Part shown: positions 23,220-34,008 of the stretch, one piece after another
Layout of the letters: every line of letters begins with the position of its first letter
Numbering within the stretch: position 1 is the stretch's first letter
From: Paracoccus sp. TOH
Lineage (GTDB): Bacteria; Pseudomonadota; Alphaproteobacteria; Rhodobacterales; Rhodobacteraceae
Direction of reading: 5' to 3'
Assembly (NCBI RefSeq): GCF_030388245.1
Contig: NZ_CP098363.1
Coordinates: forward strand, 62,001 to 126,000
DNA length: 64,000 nt
Made by a program: the position numbers and the translations under genes
Notes under the pieces: model-generated
The model's input: the letters and a program-made list of their open reading frames with translations, nothing else
The model's database searches: none
Told to the model about the DNA's origin: nothing

Positions 23220-24809
23220 ATGCGCACCGATGATCTTTCCCTGCCCGATGACATGGACCTGCTCAAGGCCATGGTCCGCGCCATGGCGGAGAAGACGGCC
23301 GTGCTGGAGGACGAGAATGCTGCCCTGAAGGCGCGCAGCCTTGATGCCGACGCGCGGATCAAGCGGCTGATGCAGATCCTGAAGGCCTATGACCGGGCTC
23401 GGTTCGGGCGGCGCTCCGAGAAGCTTGGCACCGCTGGGGCTGGTGCTGACGAAGAGGCGCAGCAGGCCTTCGTCTTCGAGGAGATCGAGACCGGCATCGC
23501 GGCGCTGAAGGCGCAGACAGGCCAAGGCCGGGCCCCGGGCGAGAAGCGGGCTCCGCGGCCGCGCAAGGGCTTCCCGCCCCATCTCGAGCGGGTCGAGGTG
23601 GTGATCGAGCCCGAGGACCTGCCGGAACACGCGGGCAAGCAGAAGGTGCTGATCGGGGAAGACATCTCCGAGCGGCTGGACGTCATCCCGGCGAAGTTCC
23701 GTGTCATCGTGACCCGCCGCCCGAAATACGCGCTCAAGGGCTGGGACGGTGTCATCCAGGCGCTTGCGCCGGCCCACATCATCGAAAGCGGCCTGCCGAC
23801 CGAGGCGCTGCTGGCCCAGATCGCGGTCTCCAAATATGCCGACGGCCTGCCGCTGTTCCGGCAGGAGGGGATTTATGCCCGTGACGGCGTAGAAATCGAC
23901 CGGCGGCTGATGGCGCAATGGATGGGCCGGGTCGGCTTCGAGTTGGAGATCCTCGCCGCGCATGTGCTGGGCGAGATCCTGAAGGGACCGCGCGTCTTCG
24001 CCGATGAGACCAGCCTGCCGACCCTCGCGCCCGGCACCGGCGCTGTGAAGAAGGCCTGGCTCTGGGCCTATGCCCGCGACGACAGCACCTTCGGCGGCAG
24101 CGGGCCGCCCATGGTGGCCTATCGCTTCGAGGACAGCCGATCCGGAGAATGCGTTCGTCGGCATCTCGGCGGGTATGGCGGCATTCTTCAGGTCGACGGC
24201 TATGCCGCCTACAATCAGCTCGTCCGCAAGGACGGGGGCAATGATGGCCCGCGCCTCGCTGGATGTTGGGCCCATAGCCGGCGGCGCTTCTTTGAGCTCC
24301 ACACCGCGGGGGACAGCCAGGTCGCCACCACCACGGTCGAGCGCATGGCCGATCTGTGGAAACTCGAAGCCGAGGTGCGCGGCCAGAGCCCCGAGGCCCG
24401 CGCCGCCGCGCGACAGGCCATCTCCGCGCCCATCGTCGCCGAGCTGTTCGCCCTCTGGCAACAGACCCTGCCGCGCATCTCGGGCAAATCGAAGCTGGCC
24501 GAAGCCATCCGCTACGCCAGCGCCCGGTGCGACATTTTCGAGCGCTTCCTGACCGACGGCCTGATCGAACTCGACTCCAACATCGTCGAGCGCGCCATCC
24601 GGCCCCAGACCATCACCCGCAAGAACAGCCTCTTCGCCGGATCGGACGGCGGCGGCCGCACATGGGCCACCATCGCCACCCTCCTGCAGACCTGCAAAAT
24701 GAACAACGTGGACCCCGCAGCCTGGCTGACACAGACCCTCGAGCGCATCGCCAACCAATGGCCAAGCGCCGAAATCGACGCCCTCATGCCCTGGAACTAC
24801 ACGCCCTGA
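23220..24809 (+). CDS. tnpC: IS66 transposase TnpC
   Basis: 529 residues of normal IS66 length. An N-terminal leucine-rich coil ([20 protein letters not shown]) is followed by the IS66 zinc-binding region and a DDE core: [10 protein letters not shown] (first D), [12 protein letters not shown] (second D) and [11 protein letters not shown] (E). It catalyses cut and joining of the element ends. Confidence 0.9.
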   Translation: MRTDDLSLPDDMDLLKAMVRAMAEKTAVLEDENAALKARSLDADARIKRLMQILKAYDRARFGRRSEKLGTAGAGADEEAQQAFVFEEIETGIAALKAQTGQGRAPGEKRAPRPRKGFPPHLERVEVVIEPEDLPEHAGKQKVLIGEDISERLDVIPAKFRVIVTRRPKYALKGWDGVIQALAPAHIIESGLPTEALLAQIAVSKYADGLPLFRQEGIYARDGVEIDRRLMAQWMGRVGFELEILAAHVLGEILKGPRVFADETSLPTLAPGTGAVKKAWLWAYARDDSTFGGSGPPMVAYRFEDSRSGECVRRHLGGYGGILQVDGYAAYNQLVRKDGGNDGPRLAGCWAHSRRRFFELHTAGDSQVATTTVERMADLWKLEAEVRGQSPEARAAARQAISAPIVAELFALWQQTLPRISGKSKLAEAIRYASARCDIFERFLTDGLIELDSNIVERAIRPQTITRKNSLFAGSDGGGRTWATIATLLQTCKMNNVDPAAWLTQTLERIANQWPSAEIDALMPWNYTP

Positions 24810-24831
24810 ACGGCATCAGCTTCCCGCTTAC

Positions 24832-25020
24832 AAAGGTGACGCGCCCCGTTGTCGGATGGTCAAACCCGCCGATGATCTTCAGCAGGGTACTCTTGCCGGA
24901 ACCGGACGATCCGAGCAATGTAAAGAACTCGCCCGCTCTGATGTCGAGGTCAAGCGGCGTAAGAGCGGTCACATCACCGAAGCGACGTCCGAGCCCGTGG
25001 AGTCCGATCGCAACGGCCAT
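24832..25020 (-). pseudogene. ABC transporter ATPase, N-terminal part (split gene)
   Basis: Begins [20 protein letters not shown] and has Walker A in [14 protein letters not shown]; it ends TTGRVTF at the IS66 target duplication. The ATG overlaps the hyuA stop (TGATG), so the transporter was the next gene of the hyuB-hyuA operon, probably importing the substrate of those enzymes. The remainder is at 21943-22339. Confidence 0.85.
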
Positions 25021-27080
25021 CAATGCTCTTCCTTCTCATGTATGATGAGGAGACCCCGGTCATTGCGATGAGCCATCTGTCCTTGCAAGATCAGCGTGGT
25101 AGATGTCGGCTCCTCAACCAGTGCTGGGCCGTCAACCAAAGCACCCGGCGGAAGTCGATCGCGATCAAACACAACGCACTCGGCCCAGCCATCGCCAGCG
25201 CAACGAAACACCGGACGGCTCTCTCGGCGTGCGCTCTCTAGTGTTAGTCCGGCAGAGTTGATCATCGGAGCCGAGATCACTGGGCTTTCCATTTCGGCAG
25301 TCATATTTATGCCTGTGATCTCGATTGAGGTATCCGGCAGATCGAAGGAGTACGCTTGTTTGTGAGCCGCATGGAAGCGCGTCGCGATCATCTCTAGACC
25401 AAGGTCGCCGTCTAGCGCAGTAGCGACCGAGTGTTCCTGGCCGCGGTATCTCAGCTGCAGCGCTAGGCTATAGCTGAGGTTCTCGGGGCGATCCTTGCCG
25501 AAATAATCGATCGCCGCGCGCCGCATTTCGGCGGCCTCATCCTCGATCTCGGGGATCGTATCGGCGCTAAGCTCACGAAACCAAGTCTTGCGCAAGTCAA
25601 CCCTCGGCTTGGCCGCCAGCATCCCCCAAGCCGAAAATATCCCCGCGTGTGGCGGGATGACCACCCGCTTGGCGTTCAGCTCACGACCGAGACTGGCAGC
25701 AAAAAGTGGTCCCATGCCGCCGGTCACAACCAAGGTGAAGTCGCGCGGGTCGTAACCGCGCTGGATCGTCACCAACTTAAGCGCGTTGATCATGTTGGCT
25801 TCGGCAATGTCAATTATCGCTTGGGCCGTCTCGTCAACTCCAAGGCCCAACTTCTTTCCCAGAACATCCATAGCTAAACGGGCTGCTTCAACATCAAGCC
25901 GAATCTTACCTCCCGCAAAGGCTTGCGGAGCAATCACGCCAGTCAAGAGTTTGGCATCTGTAACAGTCGGCTCGCTGCCTCCAAGGCCGTAACAAACCGG
26001 CCCAGGCTTCGAGCCGGCGCTCTCTGGTCCTACCTTAAGTGCGCCAAATTTGTCGACACGCGCAATCGAGCCGCCGCCAGCCCCTATTTCGACGATGTCC
26101 ACCACGGGAACCTGCACCGGATAGCCTGGTGAAGTGCGGCTCCATTCCAACTTATATTCTGAAAAGACACGCGCTTTGCCGTCGACGATGACCGAACACT
26201 TAGCCGTAGTTCCGCCGACATCGAATGCCAGAACATTCGGTTCATCCAAAATCTCGCCGATCCGGACCGCCCCTGCAATCCCACCCGAGGGGCCGGACTC
26301 GACGAGATTCAGCGGCGATGCGGCCGCCTGTCGAAACGAGGATACGCCGCCGTTTGATAACATTGCATAGTGGGCGCATCGGACCGCGCCTTCGATAAGC
26401 TTGTTCTCGAGCCGCTGGAAGTATCGCGCGATGATGGGCTTCACGTAGGCGTTCAACACTACGGTATTCGACCGCTCAAATTCGCGCCAGAGACCGGAAA
26501 TCTCGTGGCTGCTGCAAATCGTCAACCCGGGCAGCTCGGCAGTTAGCAGACGGACGCATTCCACTTCGTGCAACGGGTTGGCGTAAGAATTCAAAAAGAG
26601 GATGGCGACTGCCTCAACTCCGTCCTCGCGGATTGCCGCCGCCACACGGGCGACGTCGTCTCGGTCGAGAGGTGTATGCACAGAGCCGTCAGAGTCGATG
26701 CGTTCGTTTACCTCAAAGCGGAGCGAGCGCTCCACGTAGGGGCGCGGGCTACGAAAGCGAAGGTTATAAAGGTCCGGCCGATTGCCTCGCCCGATCTCCA
26801 GAACATCACGAAAGCCACGGGTAGTGACTAGTCCGGTCCTGACACCTTTACGCTCTGTTAGGGCGTTGATCACGGTCGTGCCGCCATGGACGAAGAAGCC
26901 AACGTGCTCGGGATCAAGACCGTCCTTCTTGCCCGCGAGTTGGATCGTGTCCATCACTCCGCGGGACTGATCGTCCACTGTCGTTAGGCTCTTGGCCGTG
27001 TAGACTTGGCCGGTCGCCTCGTCATAGCCCAAAAGGTCGGTGAATGTACCGCCCACATCGCTGGCCAAACGTATTGCCAT
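25020..27080 (-). CDS. hyuA: Hydantoinase/oxoprolinase subunit A
   Basis: 686 residues. The N-terminal [20 protein letters not shown] and the central [17 protein letters not shown] are the phosphate-binding loops of the HyuA ATPase fold. With subunit B, such enzymes hydrolyse cyclic amides (hydantoins, N-methylhydantoin, 5-oxoproline) at the cost of ATP; acetone carboxylase is a relative. The start abuts the hyuB stop. Substrate unknown. The gene order hyuB-hyuA-transporter suggests uptake and ring opening of one compound. Confidence 0.85.
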   Translation of the reverse strand: MAIRLASDVGGTFTDLLGYDEATGQVYTAKSLTTVDDQSRGVMDTIQLAGKKDGLDPEHVGFFVHGGTTVINALTERKGVRTGLVTTRGFRDVLEIGRGNRPDLYNLRFRSPRPYVERSLRFEVNERIDSDGSVHTPLDRDDVARVAAAIREDGVEAVAILFLNSYANPLHEVECVRLLTAELPGLTICSSHEISGLWREFERSNTVVLNAYVKPIIARYFQRLENKLIEGAVRCAHYAMLSNGGVSSFRQAAASPLNLVESGPSGGIAGAVRIGEILDEPNVLAFDVGGTTAKCSVIVDGKARVFSEYKLEWSRTSPGYPVQVPVVDIVEIGAGGGSIARVDKFGALKVGPESAGSKPGPVCYGLGGSEPTVTDAKLLTGVIAPQAFAGGKIRLDVEAARLAMDVLGKKLGLGVDETAQAIIDIAEANMINALKLVTIQRGYDPRDFTLVVTGGMGPLFAASLGRELNAKRVVIPPHAGIFSAWGMLAAKPRVDLRKTWFRELSADTIPEIEDEAAEMRRAAIDYFGKDRPENLSYSLALQLRYRGQEHSVATALDGDLGLEMIATRFHAAHKQAYSFDLPDTSIEITGINMTAEMESPVISAPMINSAGLTLESARRESRPVFRCAGDGWAECVVFDRDRLPPGALVDGPALVEEPTSTTLILQGQMAHRNDRGLLIIHEKEEH

Positions 27081-28769
27081 TCAAGCCTCCTCATATCCAT
27101 AGACTCTGCGAGCGTCCTCGACCGTAATCAGTCCCGCGCGCAGATCAGCGACAATTGCTTCGCACTTGCGTTCCGCAGGCGAGCCCCAGCCACCACCACC
27201 GCCCGTAATTATCCGGACAATGTCTCCTGTCTTTAGTTGGCGCTTGTTGAGCCGCCCGTAGGACGTGACCTCGCCGGAAGTTGCCTCGATCACCTCGAAA
27301 CGATTGATCGACCCACTGAGGCCGCCCTCAGCTCCCCAAGGCGGGGTCGTGTTGCGCCCGAAGCTTCCGGTCAGAACCGTACCTTCCGAAAGCACCTCGT
27401 ATTCTCGTACTACGCCGAAGCCGCCGCGGAACCGACCGGCGCCAACCCCGCCTTCAGTGTTGAAGTCGTAGCGCCTAACCCGCAACGGGAATTTAGCTTC
27501 GAGCAACTCGATCGAGTAGTTGTAGGTGTCACCGTCGGTCAGAGAAATTACCGCGTTTGCGCCGTCCTGGTCAGCGCAGGCACCCCAACCGCCGTGGGTC
27601 GGCTCGATGTGGATGAATTCCTCCCCTTGGGCAGTGTAGCCGGAGAGATAAATTACACAGAGTGAGGAGTATGATCCTGCCGAGAACCGCTCTGGCATAA
27701 AGCGTGCCAGCGCCTTCCACACCAATTCGGATGCCTGAACTGAGCCTTCATAGTACCACCCAGTCGGCGACGGCTTCTCTGCCGTGAAGATGGTCCCCGA
27801 TGGCGCCCGGACCGTCAATGGGCGGAACCAGCCCTCGTTTGATGGGTCATGCGGCGCAACAAGCGCCTTGAACACTGATTTGACGGCTGATTGCAATGCT
27901 CCAAGACCGCAATTGATTGGTCCCATCACGGCCGGCGGGCAGCCGGTGAAATCAACCTCGACACGTTCGCCTTCAATGGTGATCTTCACGCGCACCGGGA
28001 TCGGCGTTTCCGTTGCGCCGTCGCCATCGATCACGTCGGTCGCCTCATAGATTCCGTCAGGCAGCTGTCGAATTACCGCGCGCGCTCTCCGTGCCGCAGT
28101 ATTAAGTATCGCGCCGAAGCAACTCCTGATCAACTCCGCCCCGTAGCGGTCGAGCACTTCCTCAAGCCGTTTTTCGGCAATGCGCACTGTGGCGATTTGC
28201 GCGTTTAGGTCTCCCATCGCGATTTCCGGCAGTCGGGTATTTTCACGGATGATGCGGACAATCTCCGGGTTGAGAATATCATTGCTTGCAAGCCGGATGC
28301 GCGACAGCCTTAAGCCTTCCTGGAAACTGGAATTTGCGTCTGGTGGGAGGCTGCCGGGTACAGCGCCGCCAACATCCACCCAATGCGCAACATTGAGTGC
28401 CCACGCCACCAAGTCGCCCCGCCAAAAAATTGGTCGGATTATCGCGAAGTCACAGGCATGAGTGCCCCCATGATAAGGGTCATTGGTGACAAAGATATCG
28501 CCAGCATGGATATCGCCCCGGTAGGTGTCGATGACTGAGCGCAGCTGGGTACCGAATGTCCCCGTGAATAACGTGATTCCATTGGTCTGAGCCACAAGCT
28601 CCGCATCAGCCGTACAGATGCCACAGGCGAAATCCAGCACCTCGTAAATGACCGGGCTCATGCTTGTTCGCTGCATGACAACGCCCATCTCGTCCACAAC
28701 CGACAATAGCTTGCCGTGAACGATCTCAAGCGTGACCAGATCAACCCTTTCCCTTGCTTCAACCTGCAC
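27081..28769 (-). CDS. hyuB: Hydantoinase/oxoprolinase subunit B
   Basis: 562 residues, with the family pattern VTLEIVHGKLLSVVDEMGVV near the N-terminus, VTNDPYHGGTHACDFAIIRP near residue 95 and the GAGRFRGGFGVVREYEVLSE region, where the conserved glycines lie, in the C-terminal third. It forms the hydrolase with HyuA downstream. The promoter is presumably in the gap after 28769. The C-terminal GGGGGWGSPAER motif is typical. Codon use and GC look a little lower than in the neighbouring catabolic genes. Confidence 0.85.
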   Translation of the reverse strand: MQVEARERVDLVTLEIVHGKLLSVVDEMGVVMQRTSMSPVIYEVLDFACGICTADAELVAQTNGITLFTGTFGTQLRSVIDTYRGDIHAGDIFVTNDPYHGGTHACDFAIIRPIFWRGDLVAWALNVAHWVDVGGAVPGSLPPDANSSFQEGLRLSRIRLASNDILNPEIVRIIRENTRLPEIAMGDLNAQIATVRIAEKRLEEVLDRYGAELIRSCFGAILNTAARRARAVIRQLPDGIYEATDVIDGDGATETPIPVRVKITIEGERVEVDFTGCPPAVMGPINCGLGALQSAVKSVFKALVAPHDPSNEGWFRPLTVRAPSGTIFTAEKPSPTGWYYEGSVQASELVWKALARFMPERFSAGSYSSLCVIYLSGYTAQGEEFIHIEPTHGGWGACADQDGANAVISLTDGDTYNYSIELLEAKFPLRVRRYDFNTEGGVGAGRFRGGFGVVREYEVLSEGTVLTGSFGRNTTPPWGAEGGLSGSINRFEVIEATSGEVTSYGRLNKRQLKTGDIVRIITGGGGGWGSPAERKCEAIVADLRAGLITVEDARRVYGYEEA

Positions 28770-28852
28770 GGGCCTACCTCTCCTGTTTAGGGCGGCACTG
28801 AGACGTTGTGCCCTGTTACAGAATCAGCTTATCGATTGCCGCTAAGGTTGTT

Positions 28853-28872
28853 TCCCACCCGTCCGGGTGGGA
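28853..28872. terminator. Hairpin between hyuB promoter and regulator 3' end
   Basis: TCCCACCC-GTCC-GGGTGGGA is an 8-bp perfect stem with a 4-base loop, 24 bases after the end of the regulator gene. It may end that transcript. No T-run follows in the minus direction. Confidence 0.45.
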
Positions 28873-28895
28873 TGGAATGCAAAGTCAAGGAACGT

Positions 28896-29924
28896 TCAGC
28901 CCGAGATGCTTGAGAGGTTGGCACGCTGACGGATCGCTGCAAGAAGCCCCGACGTACGTGCGCGCGTGATTGCCGCTGTGCGGGTCGTAACATCCAGCTT
29001 TCGAAAGATGTTAGCGAGATGGTATTTTACTGTATTATCAGTAATTTGTAGTGATCTGGCGATTTCTTTGTTGGCTAACCCCCGCTCAAGGCGAACCAAA
29101 ACTTCGCTCTCGCTCGGAGTCAGTCGGGCGATCTCGGGAAAAGCCATTTCCGGAATGTGCCTGCCGATCAATGCCACACAGGGGGCAAGACGGCGGAAGA
29201 CGATGGACGTCGGCTCGATGTCGAGAACGAGCGCATTGAGGAACTGCGCGAGTCCCTTACCCTCCTCGACAAAAGGCAGGCAGTACTGATCAACCCGTTG
29301 GCTCAGTGCCAAACGTTCGAGCTCGCCGCGGGCAGGAGCCTGTTCGTCGAGCATAAGAAGTGCTCTCACCTTAAGCAGCGAAAGGCGAATTGATCGCGGC
29401 GTATTGCGCGCAATCTCGAGACCGGACAATTGAGCATTGAGTTTATTCAGTGCTGCCTCGGGCTCGCCGCGTACTAGCGCAAGGCGAGCTTCAAGCGTGG
29501 CGATGGGCGCGCCGCGTAGATTGACTGGATCCAGCTCGGATTTGCTCCATGGAGCATCGCGCAAAAATTCAATCAGACGGGCAGCCTCGTTTTCCTGCTC
29601 GGTCCGCAGGAGCATTTCAATCCTGAGCAGATCGACAAGCCGTAAGAGACGGCGGTAATTTCGTCGATTGGCGACGCTCTCAGTATGACGCAAAATGGAG
29701 TCCGCGTCCGCTCCATCAATCAACGCAATCCGCATTCGGGATACCACCAATGATGCAAGCGGATCGAACCAGCTATCGCGATGTCCGAGTTGCTCGAATG
29801 CTGAGGATAGAAATGATAGATCAGCTGGGCGATCGCCACCTTCCAAGTTGACCTCTTCCAAGAGCGCGACCGCCATCAAAGTGAGGTCAGATGCTGAACC
29901 AAGTTCGCGACGGCACTGTATCAG
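28896..29924 (-). pseudogene. MalT-type LuxR regulator, C-terminal part (split gene)
   Basis: About 340 residues remain: a TPR-like helical region and a LuxR helix-turn-helix at the end (LTPSESEVLVRL, ANKEIARSLQITDNTVKYHL). It joins in frame with 38997-40617: both sides read ...HLI at the shared GTATCAG. The intact gene would code for about 880 residues, normal for large ATP-binding LuxR (LAL) regulators. It lies next to hyuB and may have regulated it. Confidence 0.85.
29918..29924. repeat. 7-bp direct repeat GTATCAG, left copy
   Basis: Left member of the repeat flanking the 9072-bp insertion. The right copy is at 38997-39003. Collapse of the two restores the regulator reading frame, so this is probably a target-site duplication. 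Confidence 0.7.
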
Positions 29925-31425
29925 CCCACATTTCCCAAGTAAGGCGCTGATTTCGCTGTCCTGACCATTATATTTCCTATATAAAACATGGTGTTGAAGG
30001 CTGCGAGGGGCGCGTTTCATGGATCACCCAGAGGGTGCGGGCTTGCAACGGGCAGATCGGGTGGATTTCGACCCTCGCGTGCGGCTGGAATTTCGCGGCA
30101 CGCAGCTCAGTTCCGACGGCGGCCTTCTGGTGATGCGCGAGCTTGATGACGCGCTCGGGTTGTCCGATTTGGCGTCAGCGGCGCTGCGCGATACTCGCTC
30201 TGGCAAGAACACGGTCCATCGGCTCGACGGCCTGTTCCGGCAATCAGTCTTTGGGCGGCTGGCCGGATACGAGGATGTCAACGACGCCAACCGTCTCGCC
30301 TGCGATCCGGTCATGCGCCAAGTTGTCGGCGGCAGAGCGGTCGATGCACAAGCGGCCTCGGCATCGCAGATGGGACGGTTCGAGACCGAGACGCTGGCTC
30401 TGGCCGGGAACCGTGCCGCGCTGGCCGACCTGAACGGGCAATGGATCGACCGGTTCCATGACCGTAACGGGCTGAAGTACATCGTTCTGGACATGGACAG
30501 CTCGGTCAGCCCGACCCATGGCGACCAGGAAGGGTCCGCCTGGAATGGCCATTTCGACTGTAGCTGCTATCACCCCAACTTTCTGTTCAACCAGTTCGGG
30601 ATGCTGGAACGCTGCGCCCTGCGCCATGGCAACGTCCACAGCGCCGATGGCTGGCGTGATGTTCTCGACCCCGTCATTGCGCGCTACGCGGAGCGCGACC
30701 TTGGTGGCAGGTTCTTCCGGGCCGATGCTGCCTACGCGATCCCGGCGATCTATGAGCGATTGGAAGAAGCGCGGTTCTTCTACGCCATCCGGCTGCCCGC
30801 AAACGCGGTCCTCAAGGACAAGATCGCGCATCGGCTAACGCGCCCTGTCGGGCGGCCGTCACTGACCAAGGTCAAGCGGTTCTTCGAGGAATTCGAGTAT
30901 CAGGCGGCGTCCTGGGACAAGGAACGCCGGGTGATCGCCAAGATCGAATGGCATCCGGGCGAACTGTTCCCGCGTGTCGGCTTCATCGTCACCAACCTGC
31001 CGATGGAGCCGGACTGGGTGGTGCGGTTCTACAACCAGCGCGGCACCGCCGAGCAGCACATCAAAGAGGGCAAATACGCCTTTCGCTGGACGCGGCTGTC
31101 GTGCCGGAAGTTCCGCGACAATGAGGTGCGGCTGCAACTGCACGCCCTGGCGTACAACCTGGCCACCTTCTTGCACTGCATCGAGCTGCCCGAGGCCATG
31201 GCCGACTGGTCGTTGACCAGCCTGCAACTGAAGCTGATCAAGATCGGGGCACGTGTGGTCCGTCACGCCCGCACCATCACCTTCCAGCTGGCCGAGGTCG
31301 CTGTCACCGGCACGATGGTACGCGCCATCCTCGCCGCTATCCGCCGATTGCGAGCGCCACCGCTATGCGCATGATCGCGATCCACGCTCAAACTGAACGA
31401 AAGCGGCTGGACAGATCTGTCCGCT
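29925..31425 (+). mobile_element. IS1380-family element, copy 1
   Basis: 1501 bp, shared with 35749-37249 from CCCACATTTCCC to CTGTCCGCT; boundaries are set where the two copies stop matching. It carries one transposase gene. It inserts at or forms the left end of the 9-kb insertion in the regulator gene and truncates the DUF4123 gene on its right. I find no clear terminal inverted repeats. Confidence 0.8.
30019..31374 (+). CDS. IS1380-family transposase
   Basis: 451 residues from MDHPEGAGLQRADRVDFDPR, with SDGGLLVMRELDDALGLS near the start, YIVLDMDSSVSPTHGDQEG (first D of the DDE core), FFRADAAYAIPAIYE (second D) and YNQRGTAEQHIKEGKYAF (E), in the IS1380 order. It catalyses movement of the element. 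The same protein is encoded by copy 2. Confidence 0.88.
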   Translation: MDHPEGAGLQRADRVDFDPRVRLEFRGTQLSSDGGLLVMRELDDALGLSDLASAALRDTRSGKNTVHRLDGLFRQSVFGRLAGYEDVNDANRLACDPVMRQVVGGRAVDAQAASASQMGRFETETLALAGNRAALADLNGQWIDRFHDRNGLKYIVLDMDSSVSPTHGDQEGSAWNGHFDCSCYHPNFLFNQFGMLERCALRHGNVHSADGWRDVLDPVIARYAERDLGGRFFRADAAYAIPAIYERLEEARFFYAIRLPANAVLKDKIAHRLTRPVGRPSLTKVKRFFEEFEYQAASWDKERRVIAKIEWHPGELFPRVGFIVTNLPMEPDWVVRFYNQRGTAEQHIKEGKYAFRWTRLSCRKFRDNEVRLQLHALAYNLATFLHCIELPEAMADWSLTSLQLKLIKIGARVVRHARTITFQLAEVAVTGTMVRAILAAIRRLRAPPLCA

Positions 31426-32157
31426 CAGCCAGGTGATCATGCGCGTGGTGAAGCTTTCCAGCCGCGCCAGTTTCAGCGCCTGCCTGTCCTGCACGCGCAG
31501 CAGAAGCGCGCGGCGGGGGGCCAGATCATCGGGCTGTGCGGGCGGCGTCCAGATCAGCATCTGGCCGTCCTGCGGGCCACGCATCATCATCGGGCCGCTG
31601 CGCAACAGACGCGCCCGCATCTCTTCCGAGCCATGGGTCAGCAGGTGGCGCGCGTAAAGCGGGTCGCAAAAGCGCAGATAGAACCACTCGCCCTGTTCAT
31701 CGCAGAGCCGCGTTAGCTTGCGCAGATGGGCGCGCACCTCTTGCAGGGGCAGGGGCGAGCGCAGGAACACCCCCGCCTCGGCATCCCACAGGTCGCGATG
31801 CGCATCGCCCCGGGTGAAAAGGCTGCGGGTGAAGTCATTGCCCTCGGCCAGTTCCACCAGCCAGGGCGCGGTATCGGCCAGATCCTCGGCCGTGGTGCCG
31901 TCAAACAGGCAGGCGTGCGGCAGGCCGGATTGGCGCAGGCGCTCGGGCAGGAAGCGGATGCGGGCGGCGTCGAGCAGCGCAAAGCTGCGCTGAGCCGGAT
32001 CGCCAAAGAGCCATGGATGCAGGGCGTCAGGGACCGTCGGGCGGGGCCAGACCCCGATCTGCCGCGCCAGAGGCTGAACCCCTTCAAGGGTGGTTTTCTG
32101 CGGCGCGGATCGCGGCTGGGGATCGTCAGAGACTGGCAATAACCACGGATCGAACAT
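31426..32157 (-). pseudogene. DUF4123-domain protein (type VI secretion adaptor-like), 3'-truncated
   Basis: About 244 codons remain. DALHPWLFGDPAQRSFALLD, the internal EWFYLRFCDPLYARHLL and TAPWLVEL are the pattern of DUF4123, small adaptors that load effectors onto VgrG spikes of type VI secretion systems. The 3' end is removed by IS1380 copy 1, after which the frame runs into the element. The start MFDPWLLPV is a choice; a frame opening 31 codons earlier exists. No other T6SS gene is in the window. Confidence 0.65.
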
Positions 32158-32315
32158 AGGCGGCACCGGCTGAAAAACTGGCGTCACTATGGCGTTCAAG
32201 CTGTTGAATGACCAGCCCGAAGCGATGTGACGCGGGGAAAACTCCGGCACTCGGGAGGCGAGAATTTAGCGCCGAGGGGGCGGCTTGCCCCCTCGGTCCA
32301 GATCAGTTGCGGGTA

Positions 32316-33782
32316 TCAGTTGCGGGTGGAGTCGCCGTGATGCGCGGCCAGATCCTCGACATTCTCAAGATAGCCCGCCGCATGGCGGTGGCTCGCGCGG
32401 TTCCAGATCCAGGTCACCACCCACAGCACGACACCGACCGCCAGCAGCCATCCGGCAATGCGGTACTGCTCCATCTGCGCGGCGCTGCGCGCCCAGGGCC
32501 CGGCCAGAAAGGCGCAGGTCAGCGCGCCGATCCAGGGCAGGATGCCGGGGGTGCGGAAATGCTCATGCGAGACCGGCTGACGGCGCAGCACCAGCAGCGC
32601 GATGTTCACCACCGTGAAGACGCACAGCAACAGCAGCGCGGTCGTGCCACCCAGAAGGCTGATCGCCGGGGTCTCGGAGCGGGTGACCACGAAATAGATC
32701 AGCCCGAAGGCCAGAGCCGTGGTGAAGGCGATCGAGACATAGGGCGTGCGCCGCGTCGGATGCACAAGGCCAAGCCCATGCGGCAGGACCCGCTGCCGCG
32801 CCAGCCCGTAAAGCAACCGGCTGGCCATCAGCATATTGATCAGCGCCGAGTTCGCCACTGCGAACATGCCGATGAAGGGGAAGATCTTGTCGAAGGGGAA
32901 GTTCGGTGCCCCGGCCCGCACCACCTGCGTCAACGCCGATCCTTTGCTCGGGTCCGAGAGATCGCCCACCGGCACCAGCGCCACCGCGCAGATCGAGACC
33001 AGCACATAGATGACCCCGGTGACGCCCAGCCCGGTCAACATGATCTTCGGGAAGATCCGGACGGGGTCCTTGACCTCCTCGGCCATGTTCACCGAATCTT
33101 CGAACCCGACCATGGCGAAGAAGGCCAGCGCCGTGGCGGCGGTCAGGGCCAGAAAGGCGCCCTTGTCCTCGGAAGATTTGAAGACCATCACCTCGGAGAA
33201 ATCGGCGCGGCCCTGGCTCATGGCGTAAAAGCCGATCATGATGATCATCAGAAGGCCCGAAAGCTCGACGCAGGTCAGCACGACGTTGGCCTTGACGCTT
33301 TCGCCGACGCCCCGGAAGTTGATGATCGCGACCAGCGCCATGAAGCCCAAAGCGATGGTCAGGATGCCGGTGCCGCCCGCCTGAAAGCCCAGGTGGAAGC
33401 CGTCGTTCACGAAGCCCGCAAAGGCGTTCGACGCGGTCGAGGCTGAGGTGATGCCCGAGCACATGACGGTGAAGGCGACCAGAAAGGTCAGGAAGTGGAT
33501 GCCGAAGGCGCGATGCGTGTAAAGCGCAGCGCCTGCGGCCTGTGGGTATTTGGTGACCAGCTCCAGATATGAGAGCGCGGTGATCGTGGCCACCAGAAAG
33601 GCGATCAGGAACGGAGCCCATGCCGCGCCGCCGACCTCGCCCGCGACGGTGCCGGTCAGGGCATAGACCCCGGTTCCCAGAATGTCTCCGATGATGAAAA
33701 GCAGAAGTAGCTTCGGGCCCATGACCCGGTGCAGTTCCGGTTGTGCTGGCACCGATCCGGTTGCCGGCTGCGTTCCCGCCAT
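32316..33782 (-). CDS. APC-family amino acid permease
   Basis: 488 residues with 12 predicted membrane segments. The first, LLLLFIIGDILGTGVYALTG, contains the G-x-G-x-x substrate loop of the amino acid-polyamine-organocation family, and the motif GFEDSVNMAEEVKDP is the family signature near segment 6-7. It would import an amino acid with protons at the inner membrane. Nearby genes give no substrate clue. The gene and its neighbours lie inside the 9-kb insertion. Confidence 0.88.
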   Translation of the reverse strand: MAGTQPATGSVPAQPELHRVMGPKLLLLFIIGDILGTGVYALTGTVAGEVGGAAWAPFLIAFLVATITALSYLELVTKYPQAAGAALYTHRAFGIHFLTFLVAFTVMCSGITSASTASNAFAGFVNDGFHLGFQAGGTGILTIALGFMALVAIINFRGVGESVKANVVLTCVELSGLLMIIMIGFYAMSQGRADFSEVMVFKSSEDKGAFLALTAATALAFFAMVGFEDSVNMAEEVKDPVRIFPKIMLTGLGVTGVIYVLVSICAVALVPVGDLSDPSKGSALTQVVRAGAPNFPFDKIFPFIGMFAVANSALINMLMASRLLYGLARQRVLPHGLGLVHPTRRTPYVSIAFTTALAFGLIYFVVTRSETPAISLLGGTTALLLLCVFTVVNIALLVLRRQPVSHEHFRTPGILPWIGALTCAFLAGPWARSAAQMEQYRIAGWLLAVGVVLWVVTWIWNRASHRHAAGYLENVEDLAAHHGDSTRN

Positions 33783-33980
33783 GTCGGTTCCTCCCTCTTG
33801 GCGTTCACAATGGAGTTATTGTGCGAGCCATGGGGCAATCCGCGCAAGGATCATGGCGCAGCATAGGCAATCACGCGCATGGGGCGGATGCGGGGCCGTT
33901 CCGGTGCTTTGGCATTAAATCTGCCGACTACAGTAGATTATCGGAAAGTTCTCGAAACAACCTGAGGTACGGGCGTCGAG

Positions 33981-34004
33981 CCGCTGCGGGGCCTCCCGCA
34001 GCGG
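33981..34004. terminator. Terminator-like hairpin after the MFS gene
   Basis: CCGCTGCGGG-GCCT-CCCGCAGCGG is a perfect 10-bp GC-rich stem with a 4-base loop, just after the exporter stop (4 bases). It would end its minus-strand transcript. No T-run is present. Confidence 0.6.
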
Positions 34005-34008
34005 TCGA

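Larger units (their letters stand above)
22340..24831 (+). mobile_element. IS66-family element
   Basis: A 2492-bp element with ends GTAAGCGG...CCGCTTAC and an 8-bp target duplication AAAGGTGA (22332-22339 and 24832-24839), as expected for IS66. It carries tnpA, tnpB and tnpC. Inserted in the ABC ATPase gene; removing it with one repeat copy rejoins the reading frame exactly. Confidence 0.92.
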
